64,000 bases of DNA from Bosea beijingensis (GCF_030758975.1 NZ_CP132359.1:3431283-3495282), one strand, 5' to 3'; counted from the stretch's first letter, positions 16,446 to 25,869 are shown. Translations and numbers: made by a program. The notes: generated by a model from the sequence alone, not told the origin.

Positions 16446-17975
16446 TTAGCGCTTGATCTCGACGTTCCAGAACGCCGGCCAGGGCGACGGGGTGAAGCCC
16501 ATGAGGCCCGGCGATACCGCCGAGAGTGCGCTGAAATTGCCGATCTTGACGATGGGAGCCTGCTCGAAGATCAGCTTCTGCAATTCGACCCAGTGCTTGA
16601 CGCGGACGTCCTGGCTGGTCGCGCTGTTGAAGGCATCGAGTGCCTTTTCCTTCTCCGGCGTATCCCACCAGCCGCCGGCGGTCTTCGACAGAATGAAGTT
16701 CAGCGCGGGTTCCGGCAGGAAGGGGCTGTGGGTGATGAAGACTTCCCAGAGCTCGGGCTTCTTGTTGCGCTGGATCATCGTCGCCCAGTCGCTGACCTGG
16801 AGATCGACCTTGAAGCCGGCCTGCTCCAGATAGACCTGCGCGACTTGCGCCATCTTGTAGTGAAACTCGTACTGGCGGCTGGTCAGGATGCGGATCGGCT
16901 CGCCCTTGTAGCCGGCTTCCTTGAGCAGGGCGCCCGCCTTCTTCTCGTCGGCGATGTTGTAATTGCCCTTCACGCCGACATCGCTGCGCCAGGCATAGCC
17001 TTCCGGATACATCGCGCCGTCGGCGGCATAGAACTTCTGGTCGCCGAAGCCGGCGGCCAGCATATCCGTTTCGCTGAGGGCCGCCTGGACCGCCTTGCGG
17101 ATCTTCTCGTTCTTGAGTGGGCCTTCCTTGTTGTTCATCACGAAGATCGGCCAGCCGAAATTGTTCAGCAGGGCGGGCTTCGCCTTGCCCTTCTCCAGCC
17201 GCGGGAAGGCCTCGACGGGCAGGGAGTCGACATAGTCGAACTGGCCGGCGATGGCGGCCTCGACGCGGGTGTTGGCGTCTGGCACCGGGACGAAACGAAT
17301 CTCGTCGAACTTGGCGATGCGGGCGCCGCCGAAACCGTCTGCCTTCTCGCTGCGCGGCTTGTAACCATCGAAGCGGACAAGCTGAACATACTGGTCCGGC
17401 TTGTGCTCCTTGAGCTTGTAGGGGCCGGTGCCGATGACTTCCTTGAGCGGCGTCGCCAGAGCCTCGGCCGGCATGATCGCGGCGGCGGAGTTGTTGAAGG
17501 CGAGCAGCGAGAGCAGCGGCGCATAGGGCTGGCTGAGGGTCAGGGTGACCTCGTTCGGTCCGGTCGCGGCGACCGACTTGACGTAGGTCGCGGTCTGCTT
17601 GCCGCGCGAGGCGACCTCCATCCAGCGCTTCAGCGAGGCGACGACGTCCTGGGCGGTCATGTCGCGGCCGTTATGGAACTTGATGCCCTGGCGGAGCGCG
17701 ATCTTGTAGATCGTGCCGTCGGCACTGATGGTCGGCATCGTCTCGGCCAGCAGCGGCGTGACGTTCCACTTGCTGTCGAAGGTGAACAGCGTCTCGAAGA
17801 CATGCTGCGAGATCATGCCCACGAGGTCGGTCGCGCTGATGCCCGGATCGAGCGAGGCGGGCTCACCGATTACCGCGACATTGACGATGCCGCCGGCCTG
17901 CTGGGCGGCGCTTGGCGAGATAGACGAAAGCGAGATCGACGCGGCGACCCCCACGAGAGCCAGGAATTTCCTCAT
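16446..17975 (-). CDS. ABC transporter substrate-binding protein, family 5 (peptide/nickel type)
   Basis: 509 residues. A Sec signal peptide (MRKFLALVGVAASISLSS, ending near SAAQQA) is followed by family-5 features: GEPASLDPGISATDLVGM near the N-terminus and a long two-lobe body with ALRQGIKFHNGRDMTAQDVV, the usual motif. These proteins deliver di- or oligopeptides, or similar ligands, to an ABC permease. No permease or ATPase gene lies beside it, so it may be an orphan sharing another system. A 24-bp dyad sits just upstream of its start. The next gene is a D-aminopeptidase-like hydrolase. Confidence 0.9.
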   Translation of the reverse strand: MRKFLALVGVAASISLSSISPSAAQQAGGIVNVAVIGEPASLDPGISATDLVGMISQHVFETLFTFDSKWNVTPLLAETMPTISADGTIYKIALRQGIKFHNGRDMTAQDVVASLKRWMEVASRGKQTATYVKSVAATGPNEVTLTLSQPYAPLLSLLAFNNSAAAIMPAEALATPLKEVIGTGPYKLKEHKPDQYVQLVRFDGYKPRSEKADGFGGARIAKFDEIRFVPVPDANTRVEAAIAGQFDYVDSLPVEAFPRLEKGKAKPALLNNFGWPIFVMNNKEGPLKNEKIRKAVQAALSETDMLAAGFGDQKFYAADGAMYPEGYAWRSDVGVKGNYNIADEKKAGALLKEAGYKGEPIRILTSRQYEFHYKMAQVAQVYLEQAGFKVDLQVSDWATMIQRNKKPELWEVFITHSPFLPEPALNFILSKTAGGWWDTPEKEKALDAFNSATSQDVRVKHWVELQKLIFEQAPIVKIGNFSALSAVSPGLMGFTPSPWPAFWNVEIKR

Positions 17976-17991
17976 TGCCGTTTTATTCCGC

Positions 17992-18015
17992 TATTATGAT
18001 ATATAGGCCATAATA
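17992..18015. promoter_or_regulatory. 24-bp dyad upstream of the binding-protein gene
   Basis: TATTATG, three bases, TATA, three bases, CATAATA: a perfect dyad, 16 bp before the ATG of the leftward binding-protein gene and in a markedly AT-rich patch. It could be an operator overlapping the promoter. No regulator gene is adjacent. Confidence 0.5.
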
Positions 18016-18126
18016 ACAAAACATCCGGGTCTCAGGCTGTCAAGCGATGGCGCCGGTGGTTTCGGGCAAAGTGCTGCTGTTTCGATTCCGGCCGTCTTTC
18101 AATGATAGTACGATCGATGTGGCAGG

Positions 18127-19320
18127 CTATTGCAGCGCCTTGAAGATCAGTGCGGTATTGAGGCCGCCGAAGGCGAAGGAATTCGACATCGCGATCGGGA
18201 TCGGCATCGGCCGGGCCCGGTTCGGCACGCAGTCGATGTCGCAGTCCGGGTCGGGCGCGTCGAAATTGGCGGTCGGCGGGGCCATGCCGTTCTCGATCGC
18301 CATGATCGTCGCGATCGCCTCGAAGGCGCCGGCGGCGCCGAGCGCATGGCCGGTCACACCCTTGATCGAGGAGGTCGGCGGCACGGGCCGATCACCGAAA
18401 AGCCGTTTCAGCGCCTGCGTCTCGGCCCGGTCATTGGCGCGCGTGCCGGTGCCGTGGGCGTTGACATAGGCGAGATCGCCGGCATCGAGACCGGCATCGG
18501 CCAGCGCCAGGGCCATGGCTCGTGTCATGCCGTCGACATTGGGCGCGACGATGTCACCCGCATCGGCGCTGAAGCCGAAGCCGGCGGCCTCGATCGTGGG
18601 TGCGAGGCCCCGGCCGCGCGCATGCGCCTCGGTCTCCAGTACGATGATGCCAGCGCCTTCTCCGAGCATGAGGCCGTCGCGCCCGGCCGCGAAGGGCCGG
18701 CAGGCGGTGCGCGACATGATCTTCATCGCATCCCAGGCGAGCAGCGTCCCGGCCGAGAGCGGGGCTTCCGTGCCGCCGGCGATGACGATGTCGGCGAGGC
18801 CTGCGCGCAGGAACTGCATGGCCGTGCCGATGGCGTGGCTGGAGGACGCGCAGGCGCTCGACGTCACGAAACAGGGCCCGGTCGCGCCTGTCGCCATCGA
18901 GACCCAGCTTGCCGACGAGCTCACCATGACCTTGGCCACAGTCATCGGGTGAGGGCGCTTGTTCTGGGTATAGAGTCGGGAATACTGATCATCGGTGCTG
19001 CATTGCCCGCCGGCAGAGTTGCCGAGGATGACGCCGACGCGCTCGGGGCGGGGCAGGCCGGTGCCGAGGTCGGCGGCGGCCAGAGCCTGGCGCGCCGCGG
19101 CAACGGCGAACAGCGCGTTGCGATCACAGGCCGAGGGCGACAGGCCGAGCCCTTCCATGAAGCCCTGGTTCCGCACCTCCGCCACGCGGATGCTCTTGCC
19201 GGGCTGCGTCGAGGCTTCCCCGAAATCTCCGTTTCCTGCCAGCAGGGCCTGCCAGAAGCTATCGGTATCGCTGCCGGCTGGGGAGACGATGCCGAGACCC
19301 GAGACGACGATCCGCGTCAT
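18127..19320 (-). CDS. Beta-ketoacyl-ACP synthase (FabF-like)
   Basis: 397 residues of the thiolase fold. The condensing-enzyme triad is intact: Cys157 in SSACASSSHA, His289 in NAHGTGTRAND and His325 in GVTGHALGAAG, plus Lys320. It condenses malonyl-ACP with an acyl chain on ACP or the enzyme. Its start overlaps the stop of its own ACP gene by 4 bp (ATGA), which marks a dedicated pair outside the housekeeping fab genes. Similar pairs serve specialised lipids, polyketide-like chains or lipid A chains. With an alpha-oxoamine synthase 3 kb away it may supply the acyl donor. Confidence 0.9.
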   Translation of the reverse strand: MTRIVVSGLGIVSPAGSDTDSFWQALLAGNGDFGEASTQPGKSIRVAEVRNQGFMEGLGLSPSACDRNALFAVAAARQALAAADLGTGLPRPERVGVILGNSAGGQCSTDDQYSRLYTQNKRPHPMTVAKVMVSSSASWVSMATGATGPCFVTSSACASSSHAIGTAMQFLRAGLADIVIAGGTEAPLSAGTLLAWDAMKIMSRTACRPFAAGRDGLMLGEGAGIIVLETEAHARGRGLAPTIEAAGFGFSADAGDIVAPNVDGMTRAMALALADAGLDAGDLAYVNAHGTGTRANDRAETQALKRLFGDRPVPPTSSIKGVTGHALGAAGAFEAIATIMAIENGMAPPTANFDAPDPDCDIDCVPNRARPMPIPIAMSNSFAFGGLNTALIFKALQ

Positions 19321-19616
19321 GCCACCTGCTTCTTGGCGAGCAGCTTGGCGACCTCGTTGCAGAGCTGGCCGATCGTCTTCACATCGTTGATATCGTTGTT
19401 GGCGTTGTAGTCGATCTCGATGCCGAAATGATCTTCGAGCTTGAAGATGATTTCGACGAAATCATAGGAGTTGAAACCGGTATCCTCCAGCAAGGTCTCC
19501 GGACCCCAGGCGACGTCGGCAAGCTTTCCGCGATCGCGCGACGGGTTCTCCGCGATGACCTGCTTGAGCATCCCGATCAGAAAATCGACCGTGATCGTCT
19601 GTGCCTCACTCGACAT
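19317..19616 (-). CDS. Acyl carrier protein
   Basis: 99 residues. The phosphopantetheine site reads DTGFNSYDFVEIIFKLEDHF with Ser50, a variant of the usual DSLxxVE motif. The acidic helical character and size match ACPs; the 20-residue N-terminal extension is longer than in housekeeping AcpP (about 78). It is the first gene of a two-gene operon with the ketoacyl synthase, overlapping by 4 bp, so it is probably that enzyme's partner. A specialised ACP for a secondary lipid product is most likely. Confidence 0.88.
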   Translation of the reverse strand: MSSEAQTITVDFLIGMLKQVIAENPSRDRGKLADVAWGPETLLEDTGFNSYDFVEIIFKLEDHFGIEIDYNANNDINDVKTIGQLCNEVAKLLAKKQVA

Positions 19617-20000
19617 GGCAGAGTGCTATCCTCGTTCGCAACGGCTGCCACACCCTTGCTTGAGTTCAGCCGGGCCGTAAACCACTTATCGGCCGGGAAG
19701 CATGGTCGCGCAGCATGGCTGCCCGGTCTCGGTCGCGGCTTGTCGCGCACGACATGACGCGCTCTCGCGCTCTCTCGAACGGTGGACGTGCGTCAGGGCG
19801 GTTTGCGGCGTGACATTGTTCCAGGGCCTTCATGGCCGATGACGAAGCCGAGCTGTTTCGCCAGGGCTGGAGCAGGCAGCACGACCGCGGCGGCTGCCGC
19901 CCGGCTTCCTTCATTTGAACGATGACGCGGCGCAGATACGCAAAGGGCGGGGCCGCGAGCGGCCCCGCCCTTTGCGGGCAGTCACATTGGAGCGGTGTGC
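19617..20000. other. Intergenic region between ACP and porin genes
   Basis: 384 bp. It should contain the promoter of the leftward ACP-synthase operon on its left side and holds the strong hairpin of the porin gene on its right (19940-19975). The open frames in between are low in protein character. I see nothing else in it. Confidence 0.6.
19940..19975 (-). terminator. Terminator-like hairpin after porin gene
   Basis: A perfect 16-bp stem (GCAAAGGGCGGGGCCG and its complement) with a CGAG loop, 25 bp after the stop of the leftward outer membrane protein gene. No clear T-run follows, yet the stem is strong enough to act as a terminator or message stabiliser. Confidence 0.75.
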
Positions 20001-20729
20001 TCAGAAGCGATAGCTCACGCCGGCACGGCCGCTGTGATAGCGCGGCTCCTGGGTGCCGCTGAAGCCGGGGAAGGCCCGCTGCGAGTCGTTCTGCATGTGC
20101 TCGAACTGGGTGAAGCGGTATTCGACGCGGGCCGACAGCGACTGCGTGAAAGCGTATTCGATACCGCCGCCGACCGTATAGCCGGTCGCCGTCTTGCTGA
20201 AGCTCTCGGAGGTGCCCGGCCAGTTCCAGTAGGTGCTCTTGATGTCGGCGACGGCGAGACCGCCGGTCGCGTAGAGCAGCGCCGGTCCGATCGCATAGCC
20301 GAGGCGCAGGCGCAGCGAGCCTTGCGTATCGATCTCCGTCCGGCCGCGGCCGCCAGGATTGAACGGTGCGACCGGCGGGTCGGTGAAGCCGCCCTTGACC
20401 TTGCCGAACTCGATGTCGCCTTCGACACCGGCGACGAATGCGCCGAACTGGTAGTTTGCGCCGACATGGGCGCCGCCGATGAAGCCATCCGGCTCGAAGC
20501 GGTTCTTCAGGCCGACATAGCCCATCGTCGCGGTGAGGAATTCCTTGGTGGTGTCGACGCCCCAGCTATAGCCGGCCTGGCCGCCGACATAGAAGCCGGT
20601 CCAGGTCATCGCCGGCGGCATCATCATCGGCGGCGGACCCTTGCGGGTGCTCGGCAGGTCGGCGGCCATCGCGCCGGACGACGCGCTCAGAAGCGTTGCT
20701 GCGAGAAGGAAATGGCGGAAGCCACGCAT
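20001..20729 (-). CDS. Outer membrane beta-barrel protein, Omp25/RopB-like
   Basis: 242 residues. A signal peptide (MRGFRHFLLAATLLSASSG, cleavage near AMA-ADLP) is followed by an eight-stranded barrel: AMTWTGFYVGGQAGYSWG at the start, alternating hydrophobic strands and a C-terminal aromatic (GVSYRF). Members of this family (Brucella Omp25, Rhizobium RopB) are abundant outer membrane proteins of Hyphomicrobiales. A strong hairpin after the stop fits high expression. It stands alone between the ACP-synthase pair and a chemoreceptor gene. Confidence 0.9.
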   Translation of the reverse strand: MRGFRHFLLAATLLSASSGAMAADLPSTRKGPPPMMMPPAMTWTGFYVGGQAGYSWGVDTTKEFLTATMGYVGLKNRFEPDGFIGGAHVGANYQFGAFVAGVEGDIEFGKVKGGFTDPPVAPFNPGGRGRTEIDTQGSLRLRLGYAIGPALLYATGGLAVADIKSTYWNWPGTSESFSKTATGYTVGGGIEYAFTQSLSARVEYRFTQFEHMQNDSQRAFPGFSGTQEPRYHSGRAGVSYRF

Positions 20730-20910
20730 ATCGACTGGCCCTCAGATCGCGGACGAGCCGGAGAATCCGGCATCCCTAACTGGCTCTTTCCTGCCACAAA
20801 TATGGTTAAGGCTTCCTTATCGGCAGGTCCCGACGCGTAAATCGGATGTCATGTCGCCAGTGCCGACCGCTGGACGGAGTGAAGCTGCCGAAGCCGGCGA
20901 TGCCGAAATC

Positions 20911-22080
20911 TCAGGCTGCCGCGATCGGGAGCGCTTCCCGCAGGGCTTTCGCCTGCTCCGCCATATCGCGCGCGCCTTGAAGCGTCTGCTCGGCCGCGGC
21001 GTTCAGTTCCCCTGCTTCGTTGCCGAGGCTGCGCAGGGCGTCCGCCATCGTGCCGACGCCGGCCGCCGTCTCGGTCATGCGCGTGATGATGGCGAGCGTC
21101 GCCTCCCGCTGGCTCGTGGCGGCGGCGTCGACCACATGGGCGAGCTCCTCGAGCTCGTTGATGGAATCGGCGATGGTCGCGACAGCCTCGACGGCCTCGC
21201 GGCTGGCCGACTGCATCGCCTGGATCTGGTTGCGCGCGTCGATCGTGGTCGCGCTGGTCTGGGCGGACAGTGCCTTCACCTCGCTGGCGACGACGGCGAA
21301 ACCTCGCCCCGCCGAGCCTGCGCGCGCCGCCTCGATCGTCGCGTTGAGGGCGAGCAGGTTGGTCTGGCGGGCGATGTCGCTGATCACGTCGATCAGTGCG
21401 CCGATCCGGTGCGAGGCCTGGGTGAGATTGGTGATCGTCCGATTGGCGTTGCGGGCGTTGTCGACCGCCTCGGCTGCGATCTGGCGGGTCTGGGCCACCT
21501 GCGAGTTCATGTTGGCGGAGGTCTCGATCAGGGTATCGGCCGCCCTTGAGGCGGAATCCATTTCGTTCTCGACGGTGAGGACGGCCGTGCCGGTCTGCTG
21601 TGCCCGCTCGCTGATCGACGCGGCGCGGCCGATGACCGCGCCGATGTCGAATCGCAGCCGTTCGGAGGCCTGCGCGAGCCGGCGCATCCGGTCTCCGGTT
21701 TCGGCGTCGAGAGCCGGTGACCGCACAAGGTCGTGAGCTGCAGTCTCGTCGGTCCGGTTCTGCGCCGCACGCTCTTCGGCTCGCCGGCTTTCGGCCAACC
21801 GGTAATGCTCGACGGCATTGCGCAACGGAGCGAGCCAGCCCGGCACCGTATCGCTGGAAAGGCCCGTGCGCGCCTGCCCTGACAGCTCTTCCGCCATGGC
21901 TGTCGCCGCGTTGCGCAGCGCGCTTGCCGCGCGGATCAGCGCGACGATGCCGGCGATGGCGATCAGGATCGACGCCCCATGCAGCCAGAGGCCGGCGGCG
22001 GGGACGACCAGCCCGCCGAGATTGCACAAGCTGCCCAGCGTCAGAATTGCGAAACTGGAGCGGAGCGGGTGCTTGGACAA
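20911..22080 (-). CDS. Methyl-accepting chemotaxis protein without periplasmic domain
   Basis: 389 residues. Two closely spaced N-terminal membrane segments (about residues 10-30 and 35-50) leave almost no periplasmic loop. A coiled-coil adapter and the canonical signalling tip [20 protein letters not shown], continuing into [17 protein letters not shown], follow. Without an outside ligand domain it may sense a membrane, cytoplasmic or energy signal, or act with a partner. The start appears to be TTG at 22080; no ATG fits in frame until after the membrane region. It lies opposite the alpha-oxoamine synthase gene. Confidence 0.88.
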   Translation of the reverse strand: MSKHPLRSSFAILTLGSLCNLGGLVVPAAGLWLHGASILIAIAGIVALIRAASALRNAATAMAEELSGQARTGLSSDTVPGWLAPLRNAVEHYRLAESRRAEERAAQNRTDETAAHDLVRSPALDAETGDRMRRLAQASERLRFDIGAVIGRAASISERAQQTGTAVLTVENEMDSASRAADTLIETSANMNSQVAQTRQIAAEAVDNARNANRTITNLTQASHRIGALIDVISDIARQTNLLALNATIEAARAGSAGRGFAVVASEVKALSAQTSATTIDARNQIQAMQSASREAVEAVATIADSINELEELAHVVDAAATSQREATLAIITRMTETAAGVGTMADALRSLGNEAGELNAAAEQTLQGARDMAEQAKALREALPIAAA

Positions 22081-22529
22081 GCGGGCATCACCATACTTGC
22101 GGCATCGGCCGCGCCTTGTGGCATCCCGCCTGTCACGTCTGCTGCGGGAGCAGTGGGTCTGCAGAACGCCAGGAAAGCCTGTAATCCGCGCCCATTAAGA
22201 ATCCCCTTCCGTTGCGTGGGGGAGCGTTCTTCAGGGCGCGAAGGTCCAGCCTGCCGGAAAGTAAGCGAGCCCGGCGGTGCGTGGCGCCCTGGGCGAGGGA
22301 CATGCGCGTTCTCCCTTTCTTTGCGACTGCGGCGGCGCAAATACCGACAAGGATACGAGTCGCATATTCTATCTATCTTTCAGTAACCATTCGGCGGATT
22401 TCATAGTTAACATCGATGAAAACTGTGATTTTTGAGGCGATGAACCGAAATTTAATCCCTGTCTGCGTATTCGTCGAAGCAGTCGGCAAATAATGCCGCA
22501 AGCATACCAACAGGCTCGGGGTTCAAACG
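22081..22529. other. Divergent promoter region, chemoreceptor / oxoamine synthase
   Basis: 449 bp without a supported gene. The right 150 bp are AT-rich compared with the surroundings (AGTAACCATT, CATAGTTAACATCGATG) and probably hold the promoter of the oxoamine synthase gene. I found no strong dyad or hairpin. Confidence 0.5.
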
Positions 22530-23864
22530 ATGATCACGGACGAGAAGCTGCCGGGTGCGGCGCTGACAGGAAGCATGCGCGATTTCCGGGTGCCGGGCGG
22601 TGCCGACCTGGAGCGGCGCGTCGGCAATTTCTTCAAGTGGCAGAACCTGCGGCGCCAGAACGGCCTCTGGCCGTTCTCCCGGGCGACCGATTTCGGGCCG
22701 CGCACCGAAGTCCTTGCCACCGACGATCGCGGCATCAACATGGAAGGCGTGAACTTCGCCTCGCAGGACTATCTCAGCATGTCCTCGCATCCCGCCGTCA
22801 AGGAGACGGCGCTGGCGGCGATCGAGCGCTACGGCGTCCATAGTGCCGGCTCGGCCGCGCTCGTCGGCAACACCACGCATTCGGTCGCGCTGGAGCGCAA
22901 GATCGCCGACTTCCTGCAGATGGAAGATTGCCTGCTCTATCCGACGGGTTGGGGCGCCGGCTACGGCGTGATCCGCGGCTTGGTGCGCTCCTCCGACCAT
23001 ATCGTCATGGACGCGCTGGCCCATACCTGCCTGCAGGAAGGCGCCAACGCCGCCACCCGCAACATCTACCTGTTCCGCCATCTCGATCTCGCCCATTGCC
23101 GGCGCTGGCTGGAGAAGATTCGCTCCACCGATACCGAGAACGGCATCATGGTGGTGACCGAGGGCCTGTTCTCGATGGACTCCGACACGCCCGACATCGC
23201 GGCGATGCAGGAGCTCTGCAACGAATTCAACGCCACGCTGATGGTCGACGTCGCCCATGACCTGGGTGCGCTCGGACCGGGCGGTCGCGGCCATATCGGC
23301 GCGCAGGACATGCTCGGCAAGGTCGACATCGTGATGGGCTCGTTCTCGAAGACCTTCGCCTCGAATGGCGGCTTCGTCGCGGTCAAGGAGCGGCCGGTCA
23401 AGGAATACCTGCGCTTCTACAGCCCGACCACGACGTTCTCGAATGCGATGTCGCCGGTCAATGCCGCGATCGTCCTCAAGGCCTTCGAGATCATCGAGAC
23501 CGACGAAGGCCAGGTCCTGCGTGACGAGCTGATGGCCAATGTCCTGGAGCTGCGGCGCCAGGTCCGTGAAGCCGGGCTCGATTACTATGGCGATCCTTCG
23601 GCCATCGTCGCGGTGAAGATGGGCTCGGAAGGCCTCGCGCGCCTGGTCAGCCGGGAGCTGCCGGAACTCGGCCTGCTCGCCAACCTCGTCGAGTATCCCG
23701 CCGTCGGCAAGGGTGCTGCGCGCTTCCGCATGCAGGTCATGGCGAAGCACACCCGCCAGAACGTCACCGACGCGGTGCAGCGCATCGTGGCCGCCAGGGC
23801 CAAGGCCGAGATCGCGCTCGCGACGATGGAAGCCGGTCGTCCGGCTCTGCGGGCGGTGGCTTGA
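22530..23864 (+). CDS. Alpha-oxoamine synthase (CqsA/LqsA- or SPT-like PLP enzyme)
   Basis: 444 residues of PLP fold type I. Visible sites: NFASQDYLSMSSHP (76-89, substrate loop), His165 in DALAHTCL (ring stacking), DVAHDLG with Asp240 (pyridine nitrogen) and GSFSKTF with Lys274 (Schiff base). Enzymes of this family condense an amino acid with an acyl-CoA or acyl-ACP, losing CO2: KBL, BioF, ALAS, serine palmitoyltransferase and the autoinducer synthases CqsA and LqsA. A 45-residue N-terminal extension (FFKWQNLRRQNGLWPF) distinguishes it from BioF. Bio or heme genes are absent nearby; an ACP-ketoacyl synthase pair lies on one side and a sensor-kinase block on the other. A signal molecule or sphingoid-type lipid is therefore more likely than biotin or heme. 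Confidence 0.88.
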   Translation: MITDEKLPGAALTGSMRDFRVPGGADLERRVGNFFKWQNLRRQNGLWPFSRATDFGPRTEVLATDDRGINMEGVNFASQDYLSMSSHPAVKETALAAIERYGVHSAGSAALVGNTTHSVALERKIADFLQMEDCLLYPTGWGAGYGVIRGLVRSSDHIVMDALAHTCLQEGANAATRNIYLFRHLDLAHCRRWLEKIRSTDTENGIMVVTEGLFSMDSDTPDIAAMQELCNEFNATLMVDVAHDLGALGPGGRGHIGAQDMLGKVDIVMGSFSKTFASNGGFVAVKERPVKEYLRFYSPTTTFSNAMSPVNAAIVLKAFEIIETDEGQVLRDELMANVLELRRQVREAGLDYYGDPSAIVAVKMGSEGLARLVSRELPELGLLANLVEYPAVGKGAARFRMQVMAKHTRQNVTDAVQRIVAARAKAEIALATMEAGRPALRAVA

Positions 23865-23870
23865 GCGATG

Positions 23871-23888
23871 CCGGCACGGATGTGCCGG
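23871..23888 (+). terminator. Hairpin after oxoamine synthase gene
   Basis: CCGGCAC and GTGCCGG with a four-base loop begin 6 bp after the stop. The stem is short and no T-run follows, so termination is only possible. Transcription may continue into the GGDEF-EAL gene 104 bp further on. Confidence 0.4.
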
Positions 23889-23991
23889 GACCCTTGAAGG
23901 CCCGGGGCATGACCTACCGTAAGAGTCATTCAACTTTTACGTCTTATGCTCCGGTCAGAGCCTGCGCTCTACGATTGAGGACTGGATATCT

Positions 23992-25869
23992 ATGAGCCCG
24001 AGCCAGAAGGCGAGCGCCATCAGCATTTCGTTGCCGGACAGCCAGGAGGGCGGGCGGGCGAGCCCGGCCTCGCCGGGGCGGATTCTTCTGGTCGACGATG
24101 TCCTCGACAACCGCATCGTGCTGGGACGCAGGCTGCAACGGCGCGGCTACGAGATCGTCGAGGCCGATTGCGGCGAAGCCGCGCTGGGACTCCTGGCGCG
24201 GGAGAGCTTCGATCTCGTGCTCCTCGACGTGATGATGCCCGGCATCAGCGGGCTGGCCGTCGTCAGCGAGATCCGCAAGACCCTGACGTCCCAGCAATTG
24301 CCGGTCATCATGGTCACCGCCAAGTCGCTGACCGACGACGTCGTCGAGGCCCTGCAATGCGGCGCCGACGACTACATCACCAAGCCGGTCGATTTCGAGG
24401 TCGCCCATGCCCGCATCGTCGTGCAGGTCAACCGCAAGCGCGCCGCCGACACGCTGGAGCAATGCGTCAGGGATCGCACCGCCGCGCTGTCTGAAGCCAC
24501 GACGCAAATGACCCGCGAGGTCGAGCAGAAGCGCCAGTCGACGCTGCGCGCCGAATTCCTCTCACGCCATGACAGCCTGACCAAGCTGATGAACCGCGCC
24601 GCCTTCCTGGAGGCAGCGACGGCCGCCAGCGATGCGCATGCCGCCGGCGGGGCGCCCTACGACATCCTTTTCCTCGATCTCGACCGCTTCAAGATCATCA
24701 ACGACACCTTCGGCCACGCGGTCGGAGACCTCGCCCTCAAGGGGCTGGCCGAGCGGCTGGAGGCGATCATCTCGCCCAAGGACGCACTCGCCCGCTTCGG
24801 CGGCGACGAGTTCCTCGTGCTCCACCCTTGCGGGCCGGGAGACGAGCCGACGGCGACGCTGGCCGAGCGCATCATTCGCAAGCTGACCGAGCCGCTCGTC
24901 GTCGACAGCCACGAGGTTGCCGTCGGCGTCAGCGTCGGCATCGCCGCGCCGGCCGGCATGCACGAGCCGGCCGAGACCACGATCGGCCATGCCGACATCG
25001 CGATGTACCGCGCCAAGAAGGATGGCGGCGACCGGTTCCGCGTGTTCGATCCGGAGCTCGCCGAGGCGTCGCGCCGCCGCTCCGAGCTCGAACGCGACCT
25101 GCGCGTCGCGCTCAAAAGCGGACAGTTCAACATCGTCTACCAGCCGGTCGTCGAGCTTCGGGACCACACGATCAGCGGCTTCGAGGCCCTGTTGCGCTGG
25201 AACCACCCCAAGCGCGGTGCGGTCTCGCCGGCGGAGTTCATTCCGATCGCCGAGGAGACCGGCGTCATCGTCCAGATCGGCGAATGGGTCCTGCGCCAGG
25301 CCTGCGCCACGGCGATGACCTGGCCGAACGACGCCAAGGTCGCGGTCAACCTCTCGGCGATCCAGTTCGAGCGCAGCTCCGTCGTCGCGATCGTGATGAG
25401 CGCGCTCGCCGCGTCCGGCCTCGCGCCCCAGCGTCTCGAACTCGAGATCACGGAATCTCTCATCCTGCTCAGCGCGCCGCATACGCTGGAAGCGCTCCGC
25501 CAGTTGCGCAAGCTCGGCGTGCGGATCGTCATGGATGATTTCGGCACCGGCTATTCCAGCCTGAGCTACCTGCGCGATTTCGAGTTCGACAAAATCAAGG
25601 TCGACCAATCCTTCATCCGCTCGCTGCCGACCGACGAGGGGACCCGTGCCATTGTCGCCTCGATCGCCAAGCTCGCCCATACGCTGGGCGTCGCCACCAC
25701 GGCCGAAGGCGTCGAGACCGAGGAGCAGCTTCAGCATGTCAGGACGAATGGCATCGGCCTCGTCCAGGGCTTCTTCTTCGGCAAGCCGATCTCGGCCACG
25801 GAAATCGATGGCGTCTTTGAAGCCCTCGACGGCAACGGCAACGCGGCCGGCTTTCCGGTCAGCTTCTGA
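23992..25869 (+). CDS. Response regulator with GGDEF and EAL domains
   Basis: 625 residues. The receiver domain (about 28-150) has the phospho-acceptor Asp79 in LVLLDVMMPG. A linker coiled coil leads to a GGDEF domain whose signature FGGDEF (about 269-274) is intact, then an EAL domain with EALLRW near 397, EITES, DDFGTGYSSL and AEGVETEEQ, all intact. It can therefore in principle both make and degrade c-di-GMP under phosphorylation control. It lies downstream of the oxoamine synthase gene on the same strand, and two orphan-like sensor kinases follow within 3 kb; they are its candidate partners. Confidence 0.93.
   Translation: MSPSQKASAISISLPDSQEGGRASPASPGRILLVDDVLDNRIVLGRRLQRRGYEIVEADCGEAALGLLARESFDLVLLDVMMPGISGLAVVSEIRKTLTSQQLPVIMVTAKSLTDDVVEALQCGADDYITKPVDFEVAHARIVVQVNRKRAADTLEQCVRDRTAALSEATTQMTREVEQKRQSTLRAEFLSRHDSLTKLMNRAAFLEAATAASDAHAAGGAPYDILFLDLDRFKIINDTFGHAVGDLALKGLAERLEAIISPKDALARFGGDEFLVLHPCGPGDEPTATLAERIIRKLTEPLVVDSHEVAVGVSVGIAAPAGMHEPAETTIGHADIAMYRAKKDGGDRFRVFDPELAEASRRRSELERDLRVALKSGQFNIVYQPVVELRDHTISGFEALLRWNHPKRGAVSPAEFIPIAEETGVIVQIGEWVLRQACATAMTWPNDAKVAVNLSAIQFERSSVVAIVMSALAASGLAPQRLELEITESLILLSAPHTLEALRQLRKLGVRIVMDDFGTGYSSLSYLRDFEFDKIKVDQSFIRSLPTDEGTRAIVASIAKLAHTLGVATTAEGVETEEQLQHVRTNGIGLVQGFFFGKPISATEIDGVFEALDGNGNAAGFPVSF

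Noticed and set aside
22530..23864. ALAS (hemA) or BioF identity
   Set aside because: Same fold and active-site pattern, but the N-terminal extension differs and there are no heme or biotin genes near; the neighbours are lipid and signalling genes.
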